Assembly (NCBI GenBank): GCA_024234595.1
Contig: JACKNZ010000021.1
Span: forward strand, 1-53,457
From: Moraxellaceae bacterium
Lineage (GTDB): Bacteria; Pseudomonadota; Gammaproteobacteria; Pseudomonadales; Moraxellaceae
Length of the DNA stretch: 53,457 bases
Direction: 5' to 3'
The first letter of the stretch is position 1, and each line of letters starts with the position of its first letter. Below are positions 43,901-51,497 of the stretch, piece by piece. The notes beneath the pieces were generated by a model. The model was not told the origin of the DNA. It worked only from the letters and a program-made list of their open reading frames with translations, and searched no databases. Both the position numbers and the translations under genes were made by a program.

Positions 43901-44126
43901 TGGTGCAGGTGCTTTAGGTAATATTAACTTTAAAGGTCAAAGCCCACTCAATGCTAACTTTAGTTTGAGTAATCTGACGGTTAATAGTGCTGGTTGTGCT
44001 AGTTGCGAAGCAAATGGCTTTTTTGCAGGACAAGACGGTAGCATGATTGGTCTAAATTACAAACTGACAGCTGAAGTTGGCCAAAGTACGGCAAATTTTG
44101 GTGGTGTAGCGGCGTTTGAGAAGTAA
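40971..44126 (+). CDS. Exported FecR-domain protein with three C-terminal beta-rich modules, copy B
   Basis: 1051 residues. Signal peptide ends ACGQAIA, then a FecR domain (about 29-185; GRVTFVSGQVTAISNDG, FTDGSLMSLQPNTVFGLDNY, GTIGIRGTGY), a Gln/Asn/Glu-rich linker, and three modules starting with LSFGEWTNG (about 341), LTWGVWSNG (about 606) and LSWGRWQN (about 873). Each module carries a cysteine pair: CANNLC, CNNLGC (about 737) and CASC (about 1009). The last two end GVAAFKQ and GVAAFEK, preceded by GFL/GFFxG and a LNY strand. Relative to copy A there is one extra module. No lipobox; predicted secreted or surface protein handled by the barrel protein encoded just upstream. Confidence 0.75.
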   Translation: MKQSIHFLSNKGLLAAVIASFACGQAIAEVAGRVTFVSGQVTAISNDGSKRVLNRGELLNSGERLETGTGRLQIRFTDGSLMSLQPNTVFGLDNYAFNRNRPQDGSLLFNFIRGGMRTVSGAIGRVNRANYKVKTPVGTIGIRGTGYTATQEPNGRLLVTVNKGIVNISNEFGNRDINVGQTFQMQQGKAPEPAENGVMAEAEAVPPQPTEEQQNNEQTPPQELANNEINLGLDVLAPNKNLEQSNQTNGNGQPEVQIFPFFIQSVNGEPRLSHFASLLDSASENRVLQNIYAAYDSVSQNGTVVGNLVGLISSDANNTLLLDTRSVTKPVKFSGVKQVGSLSFGEWTNGSMATADNSVNINTLNLDANTFIPYIVGTTNIQNLGQNQRISYQLADLSQASPARAGQSVGQLTQLNIDIDLNTQPLLSVNMALSLEGVSYTASTQNHPLNLALNQTLSTFKLNGVQDNFFASTGNNSLCANNLCPVNLEGFFSGNGLGTIYLIDRPNNLADIGGVAALTGGASTTIVSNIDNNAKVESSLTGKYTALFSNNAGISVIPNPVNNLAAIFNSSTGGLQLAFHNNNNNASDLYGIKQTAQTSQIQHADKLLTWGVWSNGSVDLNDPVQDSYTLSNKQQVHYIIGSPTLNLPTNNRVIYSFAGGTKPTVDSTQSIEAQITNQSYLDVNFGSNKVGLNLNLQLTPSTGNSQSLTATGTTDLAASGTFNFGNLNIKLGSGNACNNLGCSGTATGFLVGDTAQWAALNYSLNALNDSLNNGLFIQTQGVAAFKQDANFVIPVSVLANNNSAVYKALLSSQINDNPQIGINLNQTNAVSAQFDGQSQVWLSGSSTGSTPDYGYQSTPSVNSAAEVTHYKQTLSWGRWQNAEVNVGSSNNVTTLGANDTVHYLIGTPSASLPSSGVVTYVHAGSTTPTGTLTTPTTAGSPANTISPLSGISVLNSSTMRVDFASTANNAISMDMNFGAGALGNINFKGQSPLNANFSLSNLTVNSAGCASCEANGFFAGQDGSMIGLNYKLTAEVGQSTANFGGVAAFEK

Positions 44127-44148
44127 ACACCTGCATAAACAAACCCAA

Positions 44149-44198
44149 GGCGGATAATATATATCCGCCATTATCAGAATGGCGCATTACAATGCGCC
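44149..44198. terminator. Two hairpins between convergent genes
   Basis: GGCGGATA/TATCCGCC (44149-44169) and GGCGCATT/AATGCGCC (44181-44198). Neither has a proper T-run, so they are weak or bidirectional terminators at best. Confidence 0.45.
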
Positions 44199-44208
44199 CT
44201 GCACTTAG

Positions 44209-44823
44209 TTACACCATCGGGATTGTCTGTTTAATACTTTCTCTGTCAGCTAAACGCGTCATAAAATTGGCTAAATTAGGATATTGGCTGCGCCATGCAA
44301 TCTCAGCAAAACGCAAATCTAAATAGCCCAAACAGCACACACTACTAATATCGGCCAAACTCAATTCTTCACCCACAAAAAACAGCTTGTCGCCTAACAC
44401 TTGCGACATCGCTTGCAAGCCCAAATCTATTTTTTGCTGTTGGCGTGCTATCCACTCGGCACTTTGTAAGGCTTGAGAACGTTTTTGCTCAATAAAAATC
44501 GTAGCCGCGGCATCGGCAATGCCATCGGCTAAGGCTTCTTGACGTTTAGTTTGAATATAGGCCTCAGCAGCTTTAGGAATCAACACAGGACTGGGAACAA
44601 GACGCTCCAAATACTCCACAATCACACGAGAATCAAATAACGAGGTATGCTCCTGCTCGTTAATCACTAATACAGGCACTTTGCCAAGCGGATTAAATTG
44701 TGGTACTTGGGTCTCTGCATTCCAAGGAATATCGACCACTAACTCATGTTCTAATTGCTTTTCGGCCAATACAATACGCACTTTGCGCGCAAATGGGCTG
44801 GTTAAAGAGGCGATTAACTTCAC
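44209..44823 (-). CDS. Glutathione S-transferase family protein
   Basis: 204 residues from a GTG at 44823; GGAGAG 8 bases upstream decides this start, while upstream in-frame ATGs would add a non-family leader. Thioredoxin-like N-domain with KLIASLTSPFARKVRIVLAEK (Ser near residue 7 as catalytic candidate), the VPQFNPLGKVPVL strand with cis-Pro, and SRVIVEYLE; then the helical C-domain from about 85. It resembles GstB/YibF-type enzymes. Substrate unknown. Confidence 0.88.
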   Translation of the reverse strand: MKLIASLTSPFARKVRIVLAEKQLEHELVVDIPWNAETQVPQFNPLGKVPVLVINEQEHTSLFDSRVIVEYLERLVPSPVLIPKAAEAYIQTKRQEALADGIADAAATIFIEQKRSQALQSAEWIARQQQKIDLGLQAMSQVLGDKLFFVGEELSLADISSVCCLGYLDLRFAEIAWRSQYPNLANFMTRLADRESIKQTIPMV

Positions 44824-44865
44824 GAAGGCTCTCCATATCATCACATTAGCTTTATATTTTGACAG

Positions 44866-44891
44866 AAAAAAGCCCACATACAGTGGGCTTT
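44866..44891 (-). terminator. Terminator of dsbA
   Basis: Stem AAAGCCCAC/GTGGGCTTT with loop ATACA and an A-run on the left (U-run on the minus transcript), 14 bases beyond the dsbA stop. Confidence 0.8.
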
Positions 44892-44904
44892 ATAGGCAAA
44901 AAGC

Positions 44905-45525
44905 TTATTTTTTAGGCTGAGCTGCACGCTCTTTAGCCACTAAAAAGTCGGTCACTTGCAATACTTTGGCTGTTTCGCCCGATATCAAGTATTTGCCATT
45001 GACAACCACAGCAGGCACACCTTCAATCTGGTATTTTTGTGCTAAGGCTTTGCTTTGAGAGACCTTACCAGACACCGCAAACGAGTTATATAAACCTTTA
45101 AACTTGGCTGAGTCTATGCCATAACGCTGATAAAACGCAGCCAAACTCGCTTCATCAAAAATACGGGCTTGATTTTCGTGAATGGTATTAAATAAAGGCA
45201 CATGTACCTTGTCGAGTACCCCCATCATTTCAACCGCATAAAAACCACGGGCATTGCCTTCCCACACAGGGTTTAACGATGCAGGCGTGCGTACAAACAC
45301 CACATCGGCAGGTTTAGTTTTAAGCCAAGATTCAATATGAGGGTCTAAACGATAACAATGTGGACAGCCATACCAAAAAAACTCACGCACTTCGATATTT
45401 TTGCCAGCTGGATTAAGCGTGGGATTGGCTAATAATTTATAGTCTTTGCCTTCGACAAAATTGGCAGCAAAGGCTAATACTGGCGCAATAGATAATAAGG
45501 CAATTGCCGTTAATTTTTTAAACAT
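44905..45525 (-). CDS. dsbA: Periplasmic thiol:disulfide oxidoreductase DsbA
   Basis: 206 residues from 45525, giving a normal signal peptide (MFKKLTAIALLSIAPVLAFA). The active site is CPHC (residues 54-57, in FFWYGCPHCYRLDP), identical to E. coli DsbA, and the cis-Pro loop reads EGVPAVVVNGKY near 165. It forms disulfides in exported proteins, which in this neighbourhood include the cysteine-paired FecR proteins and c-type cytochromes. Confidence 0.96.
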   Translation of the reverse strand: MFKKLTAIALLSIAPVLAFAANFVEGKDYKLLANPTLNPAGKNIEVREFFWYGCPHCYRLDPHIESWLKTKPADVVFVRTPASLNPVWEGNARGFYAVEMMGVLDKVHVPLFNTIHENQARIFDEASLAAFYQRYGIDSAKFKGLYNSFAVSGKVSQSKALAQKYQIEGVPAVVVNGKYLISGETAKVLQVTDFLVAKERAAQPKK

Positions 45526-45651
45526 AATACCCCTCAACAATATGCTGCATAATAATCTAGGATTCGCTAAAAAATCACAAATCATGAATTAACACTAGCA
45601 TAAAACAAAAATACGTTACTGACTGATTGGTAACTGTGTGCTTTTTGTGTG

Positions 45652-45683
45652 CAAAAAAATACCCCGATTATCGGGGCATTTTT
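45652..45683 (-). terminator. Terminator of the cytochrome c4 gene
   Basis: CCCCGAT/ATCGGGG palindrome with A-run to the left and TTTTT to the right, 11 bases beyond the stop at 45694. Confidence 0.8.
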
Positions 45684-45693
45684 AACAGACTTA

Positions 45694-46344
45694 TTAGTGT
45701 AAGCCCGAAATATAATTGGCTAAGGCATCAATTTCTTTATCAGATAACTTAGCAGCCACCATTTGCATAATGCCTTGTTCACCATCTTTGGCTGCATCGT
45801 TAACACGCTTTTGATCGGTGTTATCATCACGACCTGCGGCACGAAAGGCAATTAACTGAGCTTTAACATAGTCCGCGTGTTGACCACCCAATTTTGGAAA
45901 GGCCGCTAAAGCATTGCCTTTACCTGATGGGCCGTGACAGCCTGCACAAGCGGCAAGTCCTGTTGCTGGATTGCCACCACGATACAAACGCTCACCTTTA
46001 GCCACTAATGCAGGGTCAGCTAAGTTTACACCTGCTTTTTGTTGCGAGAAATAGACCGACAAATCTGCCATTTGCTGATCGGTTTTGTCTGCCGCCATTG
46101 GCATCATTAAGGCATTATTACGACGACCTGATTTAAAATCGTGCAATTGCTTGTAGATGTACTTGGCATTTTGTCCTGCAAGTTTAGGAAAAGTAGGCGC
46201 GGCACTATTGCCATCTGCACCATGACAAGCAGCACATTGAGCCGCTAAGGCTTGTCCAGCCGTTGCATCCCCTTTGGGCATACCACCTGCAAACGCACTT
46301 GTAACAGACACAAGGGCAACTAAAGCAGCAAAAGACTTCTTCAT
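45694..46344 (-). CDS. Cytochrome c4 (diheme)
   Basis: 216 residues, exported diheme electron carrier serving terminal oxidases. Signal peptide ends VTSAFA. Two c-heme motifs: CAACH (residues 37-41) and CAGCH in the second half. The repeated pattern FPKLAGQNAKYIYKQLHDF and FPKLGGQHADYVKAQLIAF shows the two-domain duplication. Axial Met candidates lie in NALMMPMA and GIMQMVA. A short hairpin (46368-46392, GGGCTGA/TCAGCCC) separates it from the next gene upstream. Confidence 0.95.
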   Translation of the reverse strand: MKKSFAALVALVSVTSAFAGGMPKGDATAGQALAAQCAACHGADGNSAAPTFPKLAGQNAKYIYKQLHDFKSGRRNNALMMPMAADKTDQQMADLSVYFSQQKAGVNLADPALVAKGERLYRGGNPATGLAACAGCHGPSGKGNALAAFPKLGGQHADYVKAQLIAFRAAGRDDNTDQKRVNDAAKDGEQGIMQMVAAKLSDKEIDALANYISGLH

Positions 46345-46394
46345 AATAGCTTCCGATAGCTTATTGGGGGCTGAGGTGATTGCCGTCAGCCCTG

Positions 46395-46688
46395 TTACTG
46401 AGACATGAATTTAATCAGGGCGATGTAGTCCTCTTCACTACAATCGTTACATAAACCTTTGGCTGGCATATTTTTGTAGCCATTTTGAACGCGGGATAAC
46501 AAAGTATCTGACCCTTGTTTGAGACGTGACTGCCATGCACTACTATCACCCTTTTTGGGCGCACCTAATACCCCTGCATCGTGACAAGTCGCACAGGACT
46601 TAGCGTACTTTGCCTCAATGTCGGCTGCATGAGCTGGGACAGTCGTTAAGACACTCAGGAAGACAGCCCAATTTAATAGCTTCTTCAT
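46395..46688 (-). CDS. Cytochrome c5-type monoheme protein
   Basis: 97 residues with a cleavable signal ending VPAHA. One heme motif CATCH (about residues 33-37), the family segment GVLGAPKKGDSSAWQSRLKQG, and a Met ligand in YKNMPAKGLCNDCSEED, where the CNDC pair is a disulfide characteristic of c5. Likely co-transcribed with cytochrome c4. Confidence 0.93.
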   Translation of the reverse strand: MKKLLNWAVFLSVLTTVPAHAADIEAKYAKSCATCHDAGVLGAPKKGDSSAWQSRLKQGSDTLLSRVQNGYKNMPAKGLCNDCSEEDYIALIKFMSQ

Positions 46689-47029
46689 TTATGTTCTCCC
46701 ACGGTTCTAACCGTTGCGCGATTATAGCTTATCTGTAACGCCCTGTAATACCCTTAAATAATATGAGTATTATTGTTACAGCCGAAAATTGTACAAAAAT
46801 ACAGCAAATCACATCTTATTAGCTTGAAGACAGCTTACATATTCTATCTATAACTATCTTTGAGTATGGTTTAGTTGTAACACAAAGGCAAAAAAACTCC
46901 TATTTTATGTAAACTTTTTGTCTATCTAAACGTTTTAGACTATCACAATATAGTTTTATTACTCTTGTGCCAGCCCTCTGCCAGCATTATTTACTTTGAT
47001 GTAGAACTCTTTTACATAGGCGACCACAG
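46689..47029. other. Divergent promoter region between cytochrome and efflux operons
   Basis: 341 AT-rich bases; it must contain both promoters. I see no strong repeat or hairpin. A weak AT palindrome-free stretch and no open frame of note. Confidence 0.5.
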
Positions 47030-48328
47030 ATGTCTGTATCTAAATTTTCTTGGGTTTTTGTTATTGCAAGTATGTATCATGTGCTAGCAAATGCGGCCAG
47101 TATTTGCCCTACCCTTAGCTCATCACTCAATGTTGATCAGGCGGTCAACTATGCTTTATGCCATAATCCCGACACCCAACAACAATGGCAACAGCTTCGT
47201 TATCAACAAGCGGCGGTGACCATCAGTCAAGCCAATAACTATCCTACGTTATCGCTACAAGGCTCAAGCAACTATAGCCATAGTGCAGGCCAAAATAACA
47301 ATAGCTTGGGCTTACAAGCACGTTTATCGTATATCTTATTTGATTTTGGCCAACGAGCCGCACAACAACAACAAGCAAATGCGTTATTACAACAAGCGCA
47401 ATGGAATAAAGATAGTCAAATTGCCGAGCTGAGTACTCAAGTTATTCAGGCATATCTAAACGTTTTAAAAGCACAAAGCCAAATTCAGGTTTACCAAGAC
47501 AGCATCAAAACTAATCAACAAAGTTTAACTCGTGCTGAAGCGCGTTTTAACACAGGTGTTGGCACGCCGCTAGATGTGCTACAAGCTAAATCTGCGTTGG
47601 CACAAGCACAACTTAGTTTGGTAAAAGCTCACAGTGAGGTAGCCAGCCAACGTGGGCTGCTGGCTCAATTATTGGGTGTGATTCCCACACAACTTCCCTC
47701 CTTAATAACCATTAAGACACCCGAAAACACAGCATTATTTAGCGAAGCAGAATTGGAGTCTTGGCTAAAAACGGCGATTAGCCAACGCAGTGAAATCAAA
47801 GCCACTAAAGCCAATTTACAAGCGGCTGAACAAGCGATTATAAGTGCCAAAACGGCGTTAAAACCTACCGTTAGCGTGAGTGCAAATAGCAATTGGCAAC
47901 AAAATGATAGCCAAGCCACGAATAGTTATGGTCTTGGTATCAGTGTTGATGTGCCTTTTGATTTAAGTGGTGCAACTCAAGCCAAAATTCAACAAAGTGA
48001 GATTCAAAAGCAGCAACAAGAAACCGCTTTACAACGCAGCGAACAACAAATTTATAGCCAAGTTTGGCAAGCTTTTTATCAACTACAAGCGGCCTTACAA
48101 ACGGTTGATGCCGCACAACAAGGCATTGATAGCAGCCAAAAAGCCGCACAAATGGCAAGCGCACGTTATCAAGTCGGCCTAAGCACCCTACTTGATGTGT
48201 TAACAGCCCAAAACCAATTCACCAGCCAACAACAACAGCTCGTTGCGGCTCAATATGATGCCTTAATTGCACGTAATCAATTGAATTATGTTTTAGGGCA
48301 ACCTATCAATTTGCTTAATACTCAATGA
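47030..48328 (+). CDS. TolC-family outer membrane efflux protein
   Basis: 432 residues. Signal peptide ends VLANA. Two OEP repeats with long helices and many Gln/Ala: the first (about 30-235) with AVNYALCHNPDTQQQWQQL and RYNTGVGTPLDVLQAKSAL-like RFNTGVGTPLDVLQAK; the second with ASARYQVGLSTLLDVLTAQNQ. These are hallmark TolC motifs (G-V-x-T-P-L-D-V-L-x-A). It is the first gene of a tripartite efflux operon; macA-type starts 12 bases downstream. Confidence 0.93.
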   Translation: MSVSKFSWVFVIASMYHVLANAASICPTLSSSLNVDQAVNYALCHNPDTQQQWQQLRYQQAAVTISQANNYPTLSLQGSSNYSHSAGQNNNSLGLQARLSYILFDFGQRAAQQQQANALLQQAQWNKDSQIAELSTQVIQAYLNVLKAQSQIQVYQDSIKTNQQSLTRAEARFNTGVGTPLDVLQAKSALAQAQLSLVKAHSEVASQRGLLAQLLGVIPTQLPSLITIKTPENTALFSEAELESWLKTAISQRSEIKATKANLQAAEQAIISAKTALKPTVSVSANSNWQQNDSQATNSYGLGISVDVPFDLSGATQAKIQQSEIQKQQQETALQRSEQQIYSQVWQAFYQLQAALQTVDAAQQGIDSSQKAAQMASARYQVGLSTLLDVLTAQNQFTSQQQQLVAAQYDALIARNQLNYVLGQPINLLNTQ

Positions 48329-48340
48329 GTTGATATCACC

Positions 48341-49492
48341 ATGAAAAAGATTTTTATTGTTTTAACGGCGTTAGTGTTAATCATTGGTGGGGGTTTTTGG
48401 GGATATAAAACATGGCATACACCAGAAACCAGTCAAAACTATCGCACTCAAGCGCTAAGCAAAGGTGATGTTAGCCAAAGTGTCACTGCAACTGGCACAC
48501 TCAATCCTGTGCGGGTGGTTAGTGTAGGGACACAAGTCTCTGGCATTGTTAAAAAACTCTATGTTGACTTTAATGATCACGTGCAACAAGGGCAATTATT
48601 ATTAGAATTAGACCCCGATCTGCTCAGTGCTAAATTGGCACAAAGTCAGGCTTCTTTGGCGAGTGCTCAGGCGAAAGTCCATTTAGCCCAACAAAAAACC
48701 CAACGTTTACGTGAGTTATTTCAACAAGGTTATTTGTCTCGGCAAGAACTTGATGAAGCAGAAACCGATTTAGCCGCTAATCAAGCACAATTTGCACAAA
48801 TTAAAGCTCAAGTCCAAAGTGACAAAGTTAATCTGGCCAATACACGCATTTTATCGCCTGTTTCGGGGGTAGTTATTAATCGGGATATTGATGAAGGTCA
48901 AACAGTCGCCGCTAGTTTTCAAACGCCAACGCTAATCAAAATTGCTCAAGACTTAAGCAAAATGCAAATCAATGCCAATTTTTCTGAAGCCGATTTGGGC
49001 AAGTTAAAAGAAGGCCAACAAGCGACGTTTAAAGTAGATGCCTTCCCACAACGCGATTTTAGCGGCCAAATTCGCCAAATTCGCTTAAATCCAACCACCC
49101 AACAAAATGTTGTTACTTATGATGTGGTGATTGATGTTGATAATCCAGACTTACATTTATTACCAGGCATGACCGCGTATGTGGATATTATTTTAGAACA
49201 GCGCCGTGACGTGTTGTTATTACCTAATGCTGCTTTACGTTTTAAACCTAAAACCGACGACAAAGACGCTAATAAACAAACTAAACGCAACAAGGCTGAG
49301 CGTGGTGTTGCCAAGGTTTATCTTTTACAACAAGGCCAAGCCAAAGAAGTTAGCGTTAAAACAGGGATTAGCAATGGTAAAGTGACCGAAATTTTATCGG
49401 GCGACCTCAAAGAAGGCAGTCAGGTCATTATTGGTGACACCCAAAGCAAAAGCAGTGGCAACAGCAATAACAATGCGATGCGGAGGTTATAA
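48341..49492 (+). CDS. macA: MacA-like periplasmic adaptor (membrane fusion) protein
   Basis: 383 residues, anchored by one N-terminal helix (about 5-24). Contains the biotinyl-lipoyl half-motif VGTQVSGIVKKLYVDFNDHV, a coiled-coil hairpin (about 85-145), a second lipoyl half ILSPVSGVVINRDIDEGQTV, and a beta-barrel domain. It links the inner-membrane transporter to the TolC-like channel. Stop overlaps the macB ATPase start by one base (TAATG), so the genes are coupled. Confidence 0.93.
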   Translation: MKKIFIVLTALVLIIGGGFWGYKTWHTPETSQNYRTQALSKGDVSQSVTATGTLNPVRVVSVGTQVSGIVKKLYVDFNDHVQQGQLLLELDPDLLSAKLAQSQASLASAQAKVHLAQQKTQRLRELFQQGYLSRQELDEAETDLAANQAQFAQIKAQVQSDKVNLANTRILSPVSGVVINRDIDEGQTVAASFQTPTLIKIAQDLSKMQINANFSEADLGKLKEGQQATFKVDAFPQRDFSGQIRQIRLNPTTQQNVVTYDVVIDVDNPDLHLLPGMTAYVDIILEQRRDVLLLPNAALRFKPKTDDKDANKQTKRNKAERGVAKVYLLQQGQAKEVSVKTGISNGKVTEILSGDLKEGSQVIIGDTQSKSSGNSNNNAMRRL

Positions 49493-50199
49493 TGTCACCA
49501 ACACTGATTAGTGTGAGCCATTTAGCCAAAACCTACTATAGCGAAGCAGGTGCGCTACCTGTGCTCCATGACGTGAATTTACAGGTTGAGCAAGGCGAGT
49601 TTATTGCCATTATGGGGGCATCTGGCTCAGGTAAATCTACCTTTATGAACATTTTAGGCTGCTTGGATAAAGCCAATGCTGGTGATTATTATTTATCTGG
49701 CCAAAATGTTTTGACACTCAACAAAGACCAGCTAGCCAACCTACGCAATCAAGTGATTGGTTTTGTTTTTCAAGGCTTTAATTTATTAGCCCGTACTTCA
49801 TTGGTTGATAATGTTGCCTTACCTTTAGTTTATGCAGGCATCAGCAAAAACCAACGCCAACAGCGCGCCCAAGAATTACTGAACAAAGTCGGCTTAGGCC
49901 ACGTTATGCACCATAAACCCAATCAAATTTCAGGTGGACAACAACAACGAGTGGCAATTGCTCGCGCCTTAGTAAATAAACCCACCTTAATTTTGGCTGA
50001 TGAACCCACGGGTAATTTAGACAGCAAAACCAGCCACGAAATTATGTCATTGTTTTGCCAGCTTAATGATGAGGGCATTACCATTATTTTGGTCACGCAC
50101 GAACTAGATATTGCTGCTTTTGCTAAACGTTTAGTGGTGTTTAGTGATGGTCGGATTGTCGAAGATAAAACGGTAAATCAACGGAGTTGGCCATGTTAA
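49492..50199 (+). CDS. macB: ABC transporter ATPase of MacB type
   Basis: 235 residues: Walker A GASGSGKST (about 43-51), Q-loop FQGFNLL, signature ISGGQQQRVAIARAL, Walker B LILADEPTGNLDS, and the switch His in THELDI. The full ABC domain is separate from the permease, unlike E. coli MacB in which both are one chain. Overlaps the permease gene by 7 bases. It drives export of macrolides, lipopeptides or siderophores in related systems; substrate here is unknown. Confidence 0.94.
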   Translation: MSPTLISVSHLAKTYYSEAGALPVLHDVNLQVEQGEFIAIMGASGSGKSTFMNILGCLDKANAGDYYLSGQNVLTLNKDQLANLRNQVIGFVFQGFNLLARTSLVDNVALPLVYAGISKNQRQQRAQELLNKVGLGHVMHHKPNQISGGQQQRVAIARALVNKPTLILADEPTGNLDSKTSHEIMSLFCQLNDEGITIILVTHELDIAAFAKRLVVFSDGRIVEDKTVNQRSWPC

Positions 50200-51413
50200 T
50201 TTCGATGTTATATGAAGCCATGTTAGCAATGGCTGCCAACCGTTTGCGTACCTTTTTAACCATGTTGGGCATGATGATTGGTGTCGCTTCTGTGGTGTTA
50301 ATGGTGGCTTTAGGTCAAAGTGCGCGTGATGCAGTGCAAAAAACCATTGATTCCATGGGTAGTCATTTATTTGTGGTCTTAGCAGGATCGAGCAATTCGG
50401 GCGGTTTACGCTCAGGTAGTGGTGGCGTGACCACTCTCACGGCGGATGATGCCAAAGCAATTAGTGAGCTATCAGGCGTACATGTCAGTGCACCTGTGGT
50501 ACAAGCTCGCCAACAATTAGTCTATGGCTCTGTTAACTGGAGCAGCGATATTTATGGCAGCACCGCAGATTATTTAATGGCTCGTGATTGGACAATTGCA
50601 CAAGGTAATGTCTTTGATGATAGTGATGTGCGCCAAGCTCGCCGTGTCGCGCTGTTAGGTAGCTCAACAGCCAATACCTTGTTTGGTGATGAAAACCCGA
50701 TTGGCCAAACCATTCGTATTGGCCGTACTCCTTTTGAAGTGATTGGCATTTTGGGCAGTAAAGGTCAAAGTCTAGATGGTCGAAATCAGGATGATACCGT
50801 GATTGTGCCACTCACGGCTGTTCAACGTTATTTAACAGGTAATCGTTTTCGTAATTCTGTGCGCATGATTTTGGTACAAGCTAGCTCTGATGAAGTCATG
50901 CCACAACTAGAATCAGATTTAGACAACTTGTTACGTGAACGTCATCGTATTGCCGCCGATGCCGAAGCTGACTTTTCGCTGAATAATCTTGCTGCCATTG
51001 CCGAAACGGCGGCACAAACAGCACGTACTATGTCGTTATTATTGGGCGCAATTGCTTCTATTTCTTTAATAGTTGGTGGCATTGGTATTATGAATATTAT
51101 GTTGGTGTCGGTTACCGAACGTACCCGCGAAATTGGTATTCGTATGGCCATCGGTGCTCGGCAAAAAGATGTGTTAAGTCAATTTTTATTAGAATCTTTA
51201 GTAATTTCGATTACTGGTGGTGCAATTGGTTTATTAGTAGGGATGGGTGGTGCGCATTTAGTGGGTCGTATTTGGCAAGCTGATATTGGCATTTCAGTGG
51301 ATGCAGTAGTGTTAGCGTTTATGATTTCGGCAGGAACAGGCGTATTTTTTGGTTTTTATCCTGCTCTTAAAGCATCTCGTTTAGACCCAATAGAGGCTTT
51401 GAGGTATCATTAG
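50193..51413 (+). CDS. MacB/FtsX-type ABC permease
   Basis: 406 residues from 50193, after a GGAG; a TTG 6 bases upstream is rejected. First transmembrane helix (about 22-44) follows RLRTFLTMLGMMIGVASVV, the classical FtsX/MacB opening. A periplasmic domain (about 50-270) is followed by three helices, with GIGIMNIMLVSVTERTREIGIRMAIGA, the conserved cytoplasmic coupling segment, and the ending DPIEALRYH. Last gene of the TolC-MacA-MacB operon. Confidence 0.94.
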   Translation: MLISMLYEAMLAMAANRLRTFLTMLGMMIGVASVVLMVALGQSARDAVQKTIDSMGSHLFVVLAGSSNSGGLRSGSGGVTTLTADDAKAISELSGVHVSAPVVQARQQLVYGSVNWSSDIYGSTADYLMARDWTIAQGNVFDDSDVRQARRVALLGSSTANTLFGDENPIGQTIRIGRTPFEVIGILGSKGQSLDGRNQDDTVIVPLTAVQRYLTGNRFRNSVRMILVQASSDEVMPQLESDLDNLLRERHRIAADAEADFSLNNLAAIAETAAQTARTMSLLLGAIASISLIVGGIGIMNIMLVSVTERTREIGIRMAIGARQKDVLSQFLLESLVISITGGAIGLLVGMGGAHLVGRIWQADIGISVDAVVLAFMISAGTGVFFGFYPALKASRLDPIEALRYH

Positions 51414-51432
51414 CAGCTAATTTGACTGCTGT

Positions 51433-51475
51433 CTTGCAGCGCACAATACAGATGCTTATGTGCACTGCAAGTTTT
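51433..51475 (+). terminator. Hairpin after the efflux operon
   Basis: CTTGCAGCGCACA (51433-51445) and TGTGCACTGCAAG (51459-51471) pair over 12 of 13 bases, followed by TTTTG. Likely terminator; the next gene begins 22 bases later. Confidence 0.7.
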
Positions 51476-51497
51476 GATTGCCTCACTGGAATGTCCC

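Noticed and set aside
35682..44126. Classic FecI/FecR iron-responsive sigma system
   Set aside because: No sigma factor, TonB-dependent receptor or membrane-spanning FecR helix; the FecR-domain proteins have cleavable signal peptides and sit with barrel proteins instead.
4691..46890. 16-base match TTTAGTTGTAACACAA near 4698 and near 46871
   Set aside because: About one such match is expected by chance in a 53-kb AT-rich window searched on both strands, and only one site lies in a promoter region.
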